Notes under the pieces: generated by a model | The model's input: the letters and a program-made list of their open reading frames with translations, nothing else | Databases searched by the model: none | What the model was told of the DNA's origin: nothing | Made by a program: the position numbers and the translations under genes | Source of the DNA: JAXDAY01 sp034679345 | GTDB lineage: Bacteria > Eisenbacteria > RBG-16-71-46 > CAIMUX01 > VGJL01 | Length of the DNA: 64,000 nucleotides | Assembly: GCA_034679345.1 (NCBI GenBank) | Contig: JAXDAY010000009.1 | Span: 124,001 to 188,000 of the forward strand | Direction: 5' to 3' | In this document: piece by piece, positions 51,155-61,600 of the stretch | Layout of the letters: every line of letters starts with the position of its first letter | How positions within the stretch are numbered: position 1 is the first letter of the stretch

Positions 51155-53464
51155 TCAGACCCGGAACAGATACTGGATCTTCCCGAATACCTGGCGGCTC
51201 CTCAATCTCAGACGCTCCTCCGGCTGCTCTGCGACTCCGTCGTTCTCCGTCAAGCGATCGTACTGATCGGCGATTCCGAGATAGAGGACGCTGAAGGCGT
51301 TCAGCCGGTAGGTCAGGAGCGGCTCGAACGCGAAGCGATGGTCGAACTTGTCGTACTCGACGACGAGGCGCACCGCCCCTTCGCGGTTGAGCTGCAAATC
51401 GAGGCGGTGTCTGAGGATCCACCCGTCGTAGACCAGCGACTCACCGTCCGGCGTCTTCATGCGGGCGTAATCGAGGCTCGTCTCGAGAGAGAGCCGCTGC
51501 AGGAGCTTCAGCGATGTCTCGCCGTAGATGCTGGCGATCTTGCCGAGGAAGGGCTCCAGCTCGGGATCGAAGCTTCGATAGATCGATCGTCCGAGCGTCG
51601 CGGCGAGTCCCACACCGATGCGCTCGGTCGGCCGGGACGACGCGTGCAGACTCACCCGCCTGATGCCGGGGATCAACTTCTCCCGGAAGCGCTCCCGGCT
51701 CAGGAGACCCTCGATCTCGAGCTCCGTCTGGCCCTTCAGAACCCCCCCAAGCTCACCGACGATCCACTCGTCCTGGAAGCGCCCCTCGTCGTCCCAGAGC
51801 CGGCCGATGGAGAGGGCGGGCATCCAGTTCACGATGGTCGCGCCGTTCGGGATGAACTCGAACCCGTTCCAGAGGTTCAGCGAGTGGTAGTCGTTACGCG
51901 TCACGAAGCCGTTGTCGGCGCGGAAGGTGGGGCTCCAGCCCTCGTACGCGAGCGATCCGTTCCAGATGCGTCCGCTCCGATCGAGCGCCGCGTAGACGGC
52001 GCGCCCGTCGTACTCCTCGCCGTCGAATCCGAGCGTGTGGCGTCCCTGGTCGAATCGCATACCGTCGAGCCAGGGGGCGAGAGTGGAGTCGTCGGGCTCG
52101 ACCGTCCGGCTGCCGAGGAGCTGGGCGCGCAGCTGGAAGTTGCGCAGGAGGCGGACAGATCCATCAATCCCTCCGACCGTGTTGCTCCCCTCTCCGCTCA
52201 AGCGCCGATCAGTCACGAGGCCGCCGATGTGGGAGTCGGTTCCGAAGGCGTGCCGGACCCGAAAGAGGTTCGTCACGCTCTCTCCCGCGCTCACGAAGAA
52301 GCTCCGCTCCTCCGTCGGCAGGATCACGGGCGCGTGCTCGTCCCGCCCGATCGTCCAGGCGAAGGAGGTGCGGCCGTGGGAAGCGAGCAGCTTCCCCGCG
52401 GCAGTGGGATCGCTGATCGAGCGCGTGTAGATCGCCGAGAGATAGGAGCGGTAGAGCTCCGACCCCTCGAGGAAGAACGGACGCTTCTCGTCGTAGAAGA
52501 GCGTGAAGGGCTCGTTGATGTCGATCTGTCCCGCGTCCGACTCGATCTGGCTGAAGTCGGGATTGATGGTGAGTTCGGTGCTCACCGTCGAGGTGAGGGC
52601 GTAACGGAAGTTGACGGCGGCCTCCCCTTCCGGGTCGTCGTACTCGAAATCCGCGCGGCCGGGATCGAGCTCGCGCCGCGCCCCAGCGAGCGTGCCGATC
52701 GCGCTGGGGATGATCTCGAGATTCCGGGGCGGCCGGATGCCGCGAATCCCGGTGAGAGTTCCCCACTGGCACATCCAGCACGGGTCATCCCGATTCGTGG
52801 CCGCCCAGGCGTACTGGCGACGGATGTCGCGCTGGTGATCCCGCCAGAAGTTGACGCGCCACGCCTGCTCTTCCCTCTCGGGAAAGCGCAAGCTCGCGAA
52901 GGGAATCGCGATCTCGACCTGGTATCCGTCGGCGGTGACCCGGCCCTCCGAGAACCAGATCAGGTCGTAGGAGATGTCCTCTTCGCCGCCGCTGTAGATC
53001 CTGAGGTCTCCCTGGATTCCGATCGGATTGACGAAGAACTCGTATCCCCAGCTGTGATCGCCGTAGGTGTCGAGCATGAGACCGAAGTAGTCGTCATTCC
53101 AGATCGCGTCGCGCTCGCGGAGGGATACGCGGATCGCGTTCGGATCGTCGCGGGCGAGAAGCGCCAGGTAGAAGTTCTTCTCGTCGAAGGCGACCCATGC
53201 TTCCGATTCGACCGGAGGGCGGACCTGATCTCCCGGTTGGATCTCCGCGAATCCGACCGCGCGGGCGGCGGCGACCCAGCCCGGATCGTCCAGGTCCCCG
53301 TCGATCCGGATCTCTCCCTGGGCCGGGCGAACCTGCAGGGTGGGCTTGTAGAGAGGCTGGAAGGCCGTCGCGTCGTCGGCCCGGACCCCGCCGGCTCCAG
53401 CCAGGAGGGCGAGGAGCGAAAGCCGAGATACCCGCAGCGCCGTCCGCAGGCCCGCAGTATCCAT
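51155..53464 (-). CDS. DUF5916-type outer-membrane protein with carbohydrate-binding domain
   Basis: An exported protein of about 769 residues, with a signal peptide at 1-26. Residues 35-240 form a CBM9/DOMON-like sandwich (IRIDGDLDDPGWVAAA, EAWVAFDEKNFYLAL, VEIAIPFASLRF). Residues 250-769 match the DUF5916 barrel: LTINPDFSQIESDAGQIDIN, FYDEKRPFFLEGS, then many barrel strands and a terminal YLFRV. It is probably an outer-membrane protein binding glycans or related ligands. An ATG 12 bases upstream (53476) is possible; the inner ATG with GGGGG before it is preferred. Confidence 0.9.
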   Translation of the reverse strand: MDTAGLRTALRVSRLSLLALLAGAGGVRADDATAFQPLYKPTLQVRPAQGEIRIDGDLDDPGWVAAARAVGFAEIQPGDQVRPPVESEAWVAFDEKNFYLALLARDDPNAIRVSLRERDAIWNDDYFGLMLDTYGDHSWGYEFFVNPIGIQGDLRIYSGGEEDISYDLIWFSEGRVTADGYQVEIAIPFASLRFPEREEQAWRVNFWRDHQRDIRRQYAWAATNRDDPCWMCQWGTLTGIRGIRPPRNLEIIPSAIGTLAGARRELDPGRADFEYDDPEGEAAVNFRYALTSTVSTELTINPDFSQIESDAGQIDINEPFTLFYDEKRPFFLEGSELYRSYLSAIYTRSISDPTAAGKLLASHGRTSFAWTIGRDEHAPVILPTEERSFFVSAGESVTNLFRVRHAFGTDSHIGGLVTDRRLSGEGSNTVGGIDGSVRLLRNFQLRAQLLGSRTVEPDDSTLAPWLDGMRFDQGRHTLGFDGEEYDGRAVYAALDRSGRIWNGSLAYEGWSPTFRADNGFVTRNDYHSLNLWNGFEFIPNGATIVNWMPALSIGRLWDDEGRFQDEWIVGELGGVLKGQTELEIEGLLSRERFREKLIPGIRRVSLHASSRPTERIGVGLAATLGRSIYRSFDPELEPFLGKIASIYGETSLKLLQRLSLETSLDYARMKTPDGESLVYDGWILRHRLDLQLNREGAVRLVVEYDKFDHRFAFEPLLTYRLNAFSVLYLGIADQYDRLTENDGVAEQPEERLRLRSRQVFGKIQYLFRV

Positions 53465-53544
53465 GGATGCCCCCATTCGGTCTTCGGAGAGAGTAGCGCG
53501 CTCGACCCCGGCCGTGATACGGATGACATTCGAGGGAGGTTGCG

Positions 53545-54549
53545 ATGCCGATTCGAGGGACGATCGATTGGGTTCGACACGAGAGCCAAATACTATGGGG
53601 GAATGCGCTCGGGGATCCCCATATCCGGGACCTCATCGTGTACCTTCCCCCGGGCTACGCCGACCTGGACCGGCGATTCCCGGTCATCTACTGCCTGACC
53701 GGGTTCACCGGCACGGGGGCGATGTTCCTGAACATCGAGCCCTGGACGCCCAACCTGCCCCAGCGCTTCGAGTCGCTCCTGGATGCGGGCCGCGCCGTGG
53801 AGGCGATCCTCGTCATGCCCGACTGCTTTACCCGCCTCGGCGGAAGCCAGTACATCGACTCGACGGCAACGGGTCGCTACGATGCCTACCTGACCGAGGA
53901 GATCGTCCCCTTCGTCGATTCCAGGTATCGAACGCTACCTGAGCCGTCGCGGCGGGGGATCATGGGAAAGTCCAGCGGAGGCTACGGCGCCATCATCCAC
54001 GCCATGCGCCATCCGGAGATCTTCGGGGCCGTCGCCTGTCACAGCGGCGACATGTACTTCGAGTACGCATACCTCCCCGACTTCCCGAAGGCCGTGGCGC
54101 CCCTCCAGCGACACGGAGGAATCGATGGGTTTCTCGCCCACTTCGACCGCGAGGTCAAGAAATCGGACGAAAGCGTCGCGGCCTTGAACATCGTCGCGAT
54201 GGCGGCATGCTACTCCCCCAATCCGGCGATGCCGGCCGGGATCGATCTCCCCTTCGAGATTGAAACGGGCGAGATCCGTGGCGACGTCTGGGCGCGGTGG
54301 CTCGAGCACGATCCCATCCGGATCCTGCCCGAGCGGGCTGAGGCGCTTCGCAGGGCGCGCCTCGTCTTCCTCGACTGCGGAACGCGGGACGAGTGGAACC
54401 TCCACCTCGGCGCCCGGATCTTCGCGAGCGGGCTCCGGGAGCGGGGCATCGCCCATATCCACGAGGAGTTCGCGGACGGGCACATGAAGATCACCTACCG
54501 CTACGAGCGATCGCTGGAGCTTCTGACAAGATCGCTCGCAGGCGCGTGA
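53545..54549 (+). CDS. Esterase D-type alpha/beta hydrolase
   Basis: A 334-residue cytoplasmic hydrolase of the esterase D/putative esterase family. VYLPPGYADLDRRFPVIYCL is the opening, the nucleophile elbow is MGKSSGGYGA (Ser about 145), the acid is likely Asp in CGTRDEWN, and the His is in DGHMKITYRY. The oxyanion region is GFTGTG. It would cleave small esters or thioesters; the substrate is unknown. GGGAGG, 5 bases before ATG, sets the start. It diverges from the DUF5916 gene and converges on the OPA transporter. Confidence 0.92.
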   Translation: MPIRGTIDWVRHESQILWGNALGDPHIRDLIVYLPPGYADLDRRFPVIYCLTGFTGTGAMFLNIEPWTPNLPQRFESLLDAGRAVEAILVMPDCFTRLGGSQYIDSTATGRYDAYLTEEIVPFVDSRYRTLPEPSRRGIMGKSSGGYGAIIHAMRHPEIFGAVACHSGDMYFEYAYLPDFPKAVAPLQRHGGIDGFLAHFDREVKKSDESVAALNIVAMAACYSPNPAMPAGIDLPFEIETGEIRGDVWARWLEHDPIRILPERAEALRRARLVFLDCGTRDEWNLHLGARIFASGLRERGIAHIHEEFADGHMKITYRYERSLELLTRSLAGA

Positions 54550-54558
54550 GCGCGCGGG

Positions 54559-54588
54559 CGGGCGGAGGACCGCGCCCCCGTCCGCCCG
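54559..54588. terminator. Hairpin between convergent genes
   Basis: CGGGCGGA (54559-54566) pairs with TCCGCCCG (54581-54588), an 8-bp stem with a 14-base loop, between the esterase and the OPA transporter. A bidirectional terminator is likely. Confidence 0.5.
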
Positions 54589-54597
54589 ATGGGCTGA

Positions 54598-56064
54598 TCA
54601 GTGCGCCGTCCGCCCCTTCGGCGTGGGCAGCGCCTTCCAGATCCTGAGGGCCAGGAAGAATCCGATCAGCGAGAAGGGGATCAGGAATACCGGCCAGAAG
54701 CTCCAGTTGCGCGTTGTGATGAAGCCGAGACAGAAGGACTGCAGCCCCGTGCCGAGGTAGACGAAACCGTCGATCAGCCCCACGGCGGTGGCGGCCGCGC
54801 GCTTGCCTCCGAAGTCCATGGTGGATGTTCCCGAGAGCATCCCATGCACGCCGATCACGCAGAACGACATGAGGACGACGGCGATCGCGAGCAGGGTCTG
54901 GTCTCCCTTCACGACGAAGACCATGAGAAGCGTGGCGAAGAACATGAGCCCGTAGAGCAGCCCGGCCACCGGTCCGCGCCGCGAGCCGAAGAGCCGGTCC
55001 GACATCGTGCCGGCGACCATCCCCCCGAAGACTCCGGCCAGCATCAGCATCAGGCCCCAGTGCTGGCGCATGATCGCGGTGCTCGGGAGATTCAAGAAGT
55101 CCTTCAGATAGATCGGGTACCAGTGCATGATCCCGTTGCGCAGGACACCCGTGCAGAACTCGATGCAGGCGATGGTGAGGATGATCCGGTTGGTGAGAAT
55201 CCTGTGGAGGATCTCCTTCAGGTGGAAGGGCTTTTCCTCCTCGCCGGCCGAGGCGTCGGCGGTGTAGAAGTCCTCGAGCCCCGCGTCCCTGGGACGGTCC
55301 TTCAGCATGATGATGTTGACGATCCCAATCACGATCAGGATCGCAGCCGGCACGAAGAAGACCCACCAGGTCTCGTCCATCGCCCGGCCCCCCGCGCCGG
55401 TCACGGATCGGACCGCCTGCTGCAGCAGGGTGAGCCGGCCTTCGACCGCCGATCGGGTGGCGTTGATGATCGCAGCGCCCCAGTCGTAAGCGAAAAAGAG
55501 CCCGAGGGAGATCAGGATTCCGAATATCCCGCCGAAGACGCCGCGCTCCCGGACGTGGAACCAGGAAGCGTTGACCTTGACGATGGCCACCGCGCCGAAG
55601 CTCTGGAAGTACATGTTCAGGGCGTAGAGAATCGAGAAGGCGAGCGTGAGATCCATCGCCCAGCCGTTCACGAGCTTTCCATAGAGGAACCAACCCATGA
55701 AGATGTTCGACATCGCGGCGCCGAACATGCCGATCAGCATCGCCCTCTTCCCGCCGATTCGATCGGTCAGCGGTCCGTTCAGCAGGAAGGCCGCCGCATA
55801 GGTCACCGTCCCCACGGCGAAGATGATGCCGAAGTCCTCCTTCGTCATCAGGTTCCCGAGGGCGATCTTCGAGACGGTGAGGTTGTAGCGGGCCATGTAG
55901 AGGAGGGCGTACCCGAGCCCCATCGGGACCCAGTTGCCCACCCGCCGCATTTTGAAGGCCCGGCTGTGGTGAACCTCCGGGTTGTCCCGCTTGAGGTCCA
56001 TGTAGATGTATGCCAGAACCATCAGGATGGGAACATAGGAGATGATCTCGAAGAGAATCCGCAT
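54598..56064 (-). CDS. OPA-family MFS transporter (organophosphate:phosphate type)
   Basis: A 488-residue membrane protein with about 12 spans plus an extra N-terminal one (residues 1-25). Landmarks of the organophosphate:phosphate antiporter family are NWVPMGLGYALLYMARYNLT, GPLTDRIGGKRAMLIGMFGAA, NASWFHVRERGVFGGIFG and, late, DFGGKRAAATAVGLIDGFVYLG. Family members exchange sugar phosphates, glycerol 3-phosphate or similar for phosphate. The ATG at 56064 follows GGAGG by 5 bases; a GTG just before is less likely. Substrate unknown. Confidence 0.93.
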   Translation of the reverse strand: MRILFEIISYVPILMVLAYIYMDLKRDNPEVHHSRAFKMRRVGNWVPMGLGYALLYMARYNLTVSKIALGNLMTKEDFGIIFAVGTVTYAAAFLLNGPLTDRIGGKRAMLIGMFGAAMSNIFMGWFLYGKLVNGWAMDLTLAFSILYALNMYFQSFGAVAIVKVNASWFHVRERGVFGGIFGILISLGLFFAYDWGAAIINATRSAVEGRLTLLQQAVRSVTGAGGRAMDETWWVFFVPAAILIVIGIVNIIMLKDRPRDAGLEDFYTADASAGEEEKPFHLKEILHRILTNRIILTIACIEFCTGVLRNGIMHWYPIYLKDFLNLPSTAIMRQHWGLMLMLAGVFGGMVAGTMSDRLFGSRRGPVAGLLYGLMFFATLLMVFVVKGDQTLLAIAVVLMSFCVIGVHGMLSGTSTMDFGGKRAAATAVGLIDGFVYLGTGLQSFCLGFITTRNWSFWPVFLIPFSLIGFFLALRIWKALPTPKGRTAH

Positions 56065-56160
56065 CACGTCCTCCTCCGCCTGCCCGCGGGCAGTCTAGCG
56101 ATGTCGCAGGAGGTCGGCAATGCTCTTCGGCGGTCGGGGAGAGCGAGCGCGCAGGCGCGC

Positions 56161-56814
56161 CTAACGGTATCCCGCCTTCACGTCGCCCCAGGAGGAGGTG
56201 CGGGTCTCGAAAGCGGACGGCGGGCAATCGTTCGCGCCGTTCACTCCCCAGCCGACGGACCCGAACTTGCGGATCAGGTCTTCCTCGGGAGGTCCGCCGT
56301 CGTCCACGAAGACGGCCCGATTGTCGCCCGGATAGACCGTCGATCCGAACGTGTCGCCTGACTCTCCTTCCACGGCGAACCAGTAGACCGGAAAGAAGGT
56401 GTCGAAGACCACCGAGCGGTAGACGGCGTTGCCGGTGTAGGGGCCGGGGAATCCGGGGTCGGGTAGCTCGAGGATCGAGGAGCCGCACGCGGCGTAGTCG
56501 GCGATCGCCCCGCGCGGGACGGTCGTGTCGAGCCCGAACTGGATGACGCTGACCCTCGGGCTTGCGTTGCCCGGGAACGCGGCGATCAGCCAGACCAGGA
56601 CCGGCTCCCCGGCGACGTCGACGCGCGTTCGCGCGCTGAGACAGGTGCCCGGGTCCTGGAAGTCGCTCTCGCAGTAGTCGCGGCTTGCCGTGTAACCGAT
56701 GAAGGGATCGGCGTGGACGATGAGCGCTCCATCGCTGTTTACTCCCGCTCGCGCAATGGGGGCCGCGAGCAGGACGAGCAGGAGCAGGAAGACGATTCTG
56801 GCGGGTCGATCCAT
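56161..56814 (-). CDS. Exported protein of unknown function
   Basis: A 217-residue exported protein starting MDRPARIVFLLLLVLLAAPIA, with a signal peptide to about residue 23. The mature part has six cysteines (DYCES, GTCLS, AACGS and NDCPPS among them) that may form disulfides and a beta-rich layout. GGAGGAG, 6 bases before ATG, sets the start. It is expressed from the same strand as xthA, 68 bases downstream of that gene. I do not recognise the family; it resembles the small secreted proteins common in this window. Confidence 0.72.
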   Translation of the reverse strand: MDRPARIVFLLLLVLLAAPIARAGVNSDGALIVHADPFIGYTASRDYCESDFQDPGTCLSARTRVDVAGEPVLVWLIAAFPGNASPRVSVIQFGLDTTVPRGAIADYAACGSSILELPDPGFPGPYTGNAVYRSVVFDTFFPVYWFAVEGESGDTFGSTVYPGDNRAVFVDDGGPPEEDLIRKFGSVGWGVNGANDCPPSAFETRTSSWGDVKAGYR

Positions 56815-56882
56815 GCGAGGCTCCTCCATCCGGACCTGACCGAATGCTAGCGCGGACCGAATCCCCGGGGCAACCGCCCGCG

Positions 56883-57665
56883 CTACTCTGAGAAGCGCCC
56901 GATCACGGGGGTATGGTCGGAGGGCTTCTCGAGCTTGCGCGGTTCGACGTCGATCTCGCAGGAAATCGCCGAGTCCGCAATCGAGCGGGTGGCGAGGATC
57001 AGATCGATGCGCGCCCCCAGGTTTCTCCGGAAGGCGGCCATCCGGTAATCCCACCAGGAGTAGAGCCCCCCTCCGTCGTGGAATCTCCGGAAGAGGTCGA
57101 CCAGGCCCCAATCCATGAGGCGCTTCAAGGCTGCCCGCTCCGGCTCGCTGAAGAGCACCTGGTCCTTGAACGCCACGGGATCGTGGATGTCCCGCTCGTC
57201 GGGAGCGATGTTGAAGTCGCCGACCAGGACGAGCTTCTCGTCCGGGCGGTAGCGCGCCTCGATGTGCCGCGCCAGGCAGTCGAGCCAGCGGAGCTTGTAC
57301 GCGTACTTGTCCGAACCGACCTCGGCGCCGTTCGGCACATAGACATTGATGATCGCAATCTGACCGATCCTCCCCGAGACGAAGCGGGCCTGCGGATCAT
57401 CCGCCATCTCGGGCAGCCCCTTCTGAACCTCCGCGAGGGGCGCGCGGCTCAGGATGGAGACGCCGTTCCACGTCTTCTGGCCGTGAACGGTGGACTGATA
57501 GCCGAGCTCCTCGAAGGCGGCCCGGGGATAGTCCTCCTCGGTCGATTTGAGCTCTTGGACGGCGAGCAGATCCGGCTCGTTCGCCCGCAGCCAGCTCGTC
57601 ACCGCGCCGCTGCGCATCCTGATGGAGTTCACGTTCCAGGTCGCGATCGTCCGGACGTCGCCCAT
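56883..57665 (-). CDS. xthA: Exodeoxyribonuclease III / AP endonuclease
   Basis: A 260-residue DNA repair nuclease that cuts at abasic sites and removes 3' nucleotides. Family motifs in order are IATWNVNSIRMR, LAVQELKSTEEDYP, WNGVSILSR, INVYVPNGAEVGSDKYAYKL, LVGDFNIAPDERD, YSWWDYR, RIDLILA and the final EKPSDHTPVIG, whose Asp-His pair is catalytic. The length and all residues fit XthA. AGGAG, 6 bases before ATG. It follows fpr by 9 bases, so the two are co-transcribed. Confidence 0.96.
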   Translation of the reverse strand: MGDVRTIATWNVNSIRMRSGAVTSWLRANEPDLLAVQELKSTEEDYPRAAFEELGYQSTVHGQKTWNGVSILSRAPLAEVQKGLPEMADDPQARFVSGRIGQIAIINVYVPNGAEVGSDKYAYKLRWLDCLARHIEARYRPDEKLVLVGDFNIAPDERDIHDPVAFKDQVLFSEPERAALKRLMDWGLVDLFRRFHDGGGLYSWWDYRMAAFRRNLGARIDLILATRSIADSAISCEIDVEPRKLEKPSDHTPVIGRFSE

Positions 57666-57674
57666 GGGGATCTC

Positions 57675-58484
57675 CTACCAGTACAGCTCGGCGTGCAGGT
57701 TGCCGATCACGCGTCCCTTGTCCGGAACGAATCCCATAGCCGAGAGTCTGGCCTTCGCATCGTCGATCATCGCGGGGTTTCCGCACAGAAAGACATCGAA
57801 CCGGTCCGGCGACAGCGGGATCCCCGTCCGCTCCTCGATGACCGTGGAGAAGAGGACGTCCTGGAGATGGCCCGTGAGCCCTTTCCAGGTCGAGTCGTCG
57901 CGCGGTCTCGAGACGACGGCGAGATAGGTCATGTTCGGGCAGAGCCGGGCGAGGGAGTTCAGCTCGTTGCGGTAGCCGAGGTCCCAGGAGTAGCGCGCGC
58001 CGTGAAGGACGACGAAGCGGCGCGGCCCGCCGCAGACGAGCTCGGAGCGGAGCATGCTCATATAGGGAGCAAGCCCCGTGCCTGTTCCCACGAGCAGCAC
58101 GTGCTTCTCCGGAGGCACGCGGTCGAGCGTGAAGACCCCGGTCGCCTTCTTGCCCAGATAGAGCCGATCCTTGAGCCGCAATGCGAACAGCCGGGGAGTC
58201 AGCTCGCCGCTCGCGACAAGCGTCACGTAGAACTCGACGTACTCGTCCGCCTTGCTCGACGAGGCGATCGAGTACGCGCGCCGGATGAGCTTCTCCGGAT
58301 CTCCGGCAACTTCATCGCCGTCGGCCTCGGCGACGCGCGGCGCCCCCTTCTTGAGCCCGAGCACGGTGTACTGTCCCGCCTCGAAGGCGAAGAGCGGATC
58401 ATCCGGCATCACGCGCAGGATGATCAGTCCGGGAGCCACCTCGATCCTCTGTCCCACCGTCGCGTTGTATGTGGTCTCCGCCAT
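57675..58484 (-). CDS. fpr: Ferredoxin-NADP reductase
   Basis: A 269-residue flavoenzyme that moves electrons between NADPH and ferredoxin or flavodoxin. RRAYSIASSSKADEYVEFYV is the FAD-binding site (R-x-Y-S). HVLLVGTGTGLAPYMSMLRS is the pyrophosphate/NADP loop, FLCGNPAMID the nicotinamide-side motif, and the chain ends in ELYW, where the terminal aromatic residue stacks on the flavin. This is the bacterial Fpr type. GGAGGG, 5 bases before ATG at 58484. First gene of a short operon with xthA; the pairing suggests an oxidative-stress link, which is inference. Confidence 0.93.
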   Translation of the reverse strand: MAETTYNATVGQRIEVAPGLIILRVMPDDPLFAFEAGQYTVLGLKKGAPRVAEADGDEVAGDPEKLIRRAYSIASSSKADEYVEFYVTLVASGELTPRLFALRLKDRLYLGKKATGVFTLDRVPPEKHVLLVGTGTGLAPYMSMLRSELVCGGPRRFVVLHGARYSWDLGYRNELNSLARLCPNMTYLAVVSRPRDDSTWKGLTGHLQDVLFSTVIEERTGIPLSPDRFDVFLCGNPAMIDDAKARLSAMGFVPDKGRVIGNLHAELYW

Positions 58485-58607
58485 GCCGTCCCTCCAGTGA
58501 GTGCCGCTATGGTCCAACCGTTCCGTCGAATCGTCAAGTTGGCCCTGGAACGGGCTTTCGCATGTGAATCGGGACCGCTAGACTCCCCGCAGGACCGACC
58601 CCAAACC

Positions 58608-61600
58608 ATGATCGACGCCTTCAAGAGCGCCCGGCCGGGCGAGGTCGTCTTCCATATCGGAACCGCGGGCTCGGGGAAGACCCGCCGGTGCGTCAATCGT
58701 ATGCGCGAGCTCGAGGCGGCCGGGCGCCCCGGGATCCTCCTCGTTCCTGAGCAGTCGACCTACCTCGCCGATCGCCAGATCCTCGAGCCGTCATCCCCGG
58801 CCGCGGTCCGGCACGCGCGCGTGGCGTCTTTCCGGCGTCTCGCGACGCTTCTCGCCCCGTCTCCCGGGATCACGACGCTGCGGCCGATCGATGCTTCCGG
58901 CCGCCGTATCCTGCTGCGATCGATCCTGTCCAAGCTCGACCCGGATGTGAGCCGCCCGCTCGAGAGAATCCTTCATCGATCCGGCTTCACGGAGAGCCTG
59001 GTGGCCGTGCTGCGCGATCTGCGCACCGAAGGCGGCCCCGAGGAATGGAAGAGACTCCAGCAGCTCGCCCGCGAATCGGAGACCGAGGGGGGGCTCGCCG
59101 AGAAGCTCCGCGCGCTCGCGGCGATCGCCGAGGCGTATGACCGCGAGCTGCTGGCGCGCGGCCTTCGAGATCCCGAGCAGGCGCTGGCGGAGCTCCCCGA
59201 GCTCGTGCGGCAGGCGCGGGATCGGCTCGGCGACACCGAGGTGGAGGTGGACGGCTTCTTGAGCTTCACGCGAATCGAGGCGGTGGCGCTCCTGGAGCTC
59301 GCCCGCGCCGGCGCATCCCTCTCGATCAGCTTCTGCGTCGATCCGGAGATGGAAGCGTGGGTCAGGGACTGCAGTCCTCCTCCACCCTCCTTCCGTCTGG
59401 ACGAGTGGCCTCAGGGTATCGTTCAGAAGACCGATCGCGCCTGTCTCCTCGCCCCGCTGCGCACCCTGGTCGAGCTGCGAGCTCGCTTGCGGGACGGCGG
59501 GCTTCGGATTCGCGTGGAGCCGCTCCGCCCGAACGGGGCGGCGCGACGATTTCGTTCTCCCGACCTGGCGCTCCTCGAGGAGCGGATCTTCCGAAGGGCG
59601 ACGCCCGTGCCGCGCGAATGGGCCGACCTCGAGATCGTCGCCGCGCGCGATCCGTCCCACGAGGTGGAGATCTGGGCCAAGCGGATCGACTCGTGGCTGC
59701 GCCACGGCGAACCGAGCGTCCGGCCGGGCGAGATCGCCGTCATCGTGCGCGATCTCGAAACCTATCGCCCCCTGGTCGAGCGGTCGTTCGCGCGCTGGGG
59801 AATCCCGCTCTTCGTCGACCGCCACTGGGATCTCTCATCGAGACCCGCGGTCCGCGCCATCCTCGACGGACTCGAGGTCATCCGATCGGGTTGGCAGCGC
59901 ACCTCGGTCATCGCGTTCCTCCGCTGCCCTCTCCTCGGAGCGCGCGGCGGCGAGATCGACCTGCTCGAGAATCTCTCGATCGAGGCGGGATACGACTTCC
60001 AGGATTGGAAGAGGGAGTGGACGCCCCTCCCCAGGCCGCCGCGGACCCGCTTCGTGCGCGCATGGGAGGAAGGGTCGGAGGAGCCGGCCGAGATCGAGGA
60101 GGAGGAGCGCGATTCGCAAGAGGATCCGGTCGAGGCCGCGCGCGTGCGCATCGCCAACCGCATCATGGCCGCATACCTGGCTCCCCTGCTCCGCCTCGAG
60201 CAGCAGCTCGCGCTCGAGGAAACGACCGGTTCGCGCTCGATCGAACGCGTGCGCGAGTGGATCGAAGCCGCCGGACTCCGCGACGCGGGAGTGGCGGAGG
60301 AGGACGGAGACCGGCGGAAAGAGTGGGAGGCGATCGATCACGTACTCTCGCAGATCGCCGCCGAGTGCGCGGAGATGTCGCTTCCGATCGACGAGCTCGT
60401 GGCGCTCGTCAAGGCCGGCCTCGATTCCCTCAGGCTGGGGCGAACACCGACGGGGCTCGACCGCGTCACACTCGCCGAGGTCCAGCGTTCGCGCCTCGGA
60501 GAGGTGCGGCGCGCGGTCCTGGGAGGGCTCTCCGCCGGGACGTTCCCGCGCATCGTCGCCCATGAGAGGTTCTTCAATGAGTCCGAGCGCAAGCGGCTCG
60601 CTGGACTGGGCATCCACCTGGGGCCGCCGGACCCGCTCCGGCAGGAGGAAGAAGCCTACTTCTTCTACATCGCGCTCACCCGCGCCTCGGAACGGCTGCT
60701 CATCACCCGTCCCGCGAGCGATCTCGAGGGCGACTCCATCGAGCCCTCCCCGTTCGTCCGCGAGGCGCTCCGGGCGGCGCACCCCTCGAAGGAAGCCACT
60801 CCCGCCGTCCTGGTCGATCCCGCCGATCTCAGCGAGACTCAGACGGTCGACGAGTTGAGCTCGCAGGTCGGAGCCTACATCGCCTCTCGCCTGGCGCATC
60901 GGCGCGAAGCGGGCCGCACCGGCGCTCCCACCGCGAGCGGCTCGACGGAGTCCGACCGGAGGATCCTCACCGTCTACAACCGGCTTCTCCTTCCTCCTTT
61001 CGCGCCTCCGGTCCGGGGACGGACGCCTCTCGCGGAGACGAGCGCCCTCTGGGGGTACGACAACCGTCCCGCGCTTCCCCCGGAGATCCTGAGCCTCGCC
61101 TTTCGCGATTCGGAGATCGCGGCGAGCGTCTCACGCCTGGAGTCGTTCGCGCGCTGCCCGTACCAGCACTTCGCGAAGCACCTCTTGCGCATCGGTCCCC
61201 GGCCCCGAGCCCGCGTCACGCCGATCGAGGCCGGCCTCCTCACGCATCGGGCGCTCGAGGCGCTCTGCGGAAGCGGCGAGATTCCCACCGACCCCGCTCG
61301 ACTCAAGGAGCGGGTCAATGAAGCCTTCCGCGCGATCGAACAGGACGAGAGCCTGCGCGCCTTCGAGGTCGACCCCGCCGGGCGCTTCCGTCGCAGCAGC
61401 GTCCGCGGACAGCTGCTGCGATTCCTGGCCGTCGAGGCGCAGCGCGTCGAGGGATCCATGTTCAAGCCGGAGCGGCTCGAGCAGGAGTTCGGCACGAAAC
61501 GGGTCGCTCCCCTGATCATCGATCTGCCGGGTGGAGGGCGCATCCTGCTTCGTGGGCGGATCGACCGCATCGACACGGCGCGCAGCGGGGATACGGTCGA

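Noticed and set aside
56913..58607. N-terminal extension of the AddB-like protein by about 565 codons
   Set aside because: This stretch is exactly antisense to xthA and fpr. The P-loop begins 17 residues after the ATG at 58608, where AddB proteins usually start.
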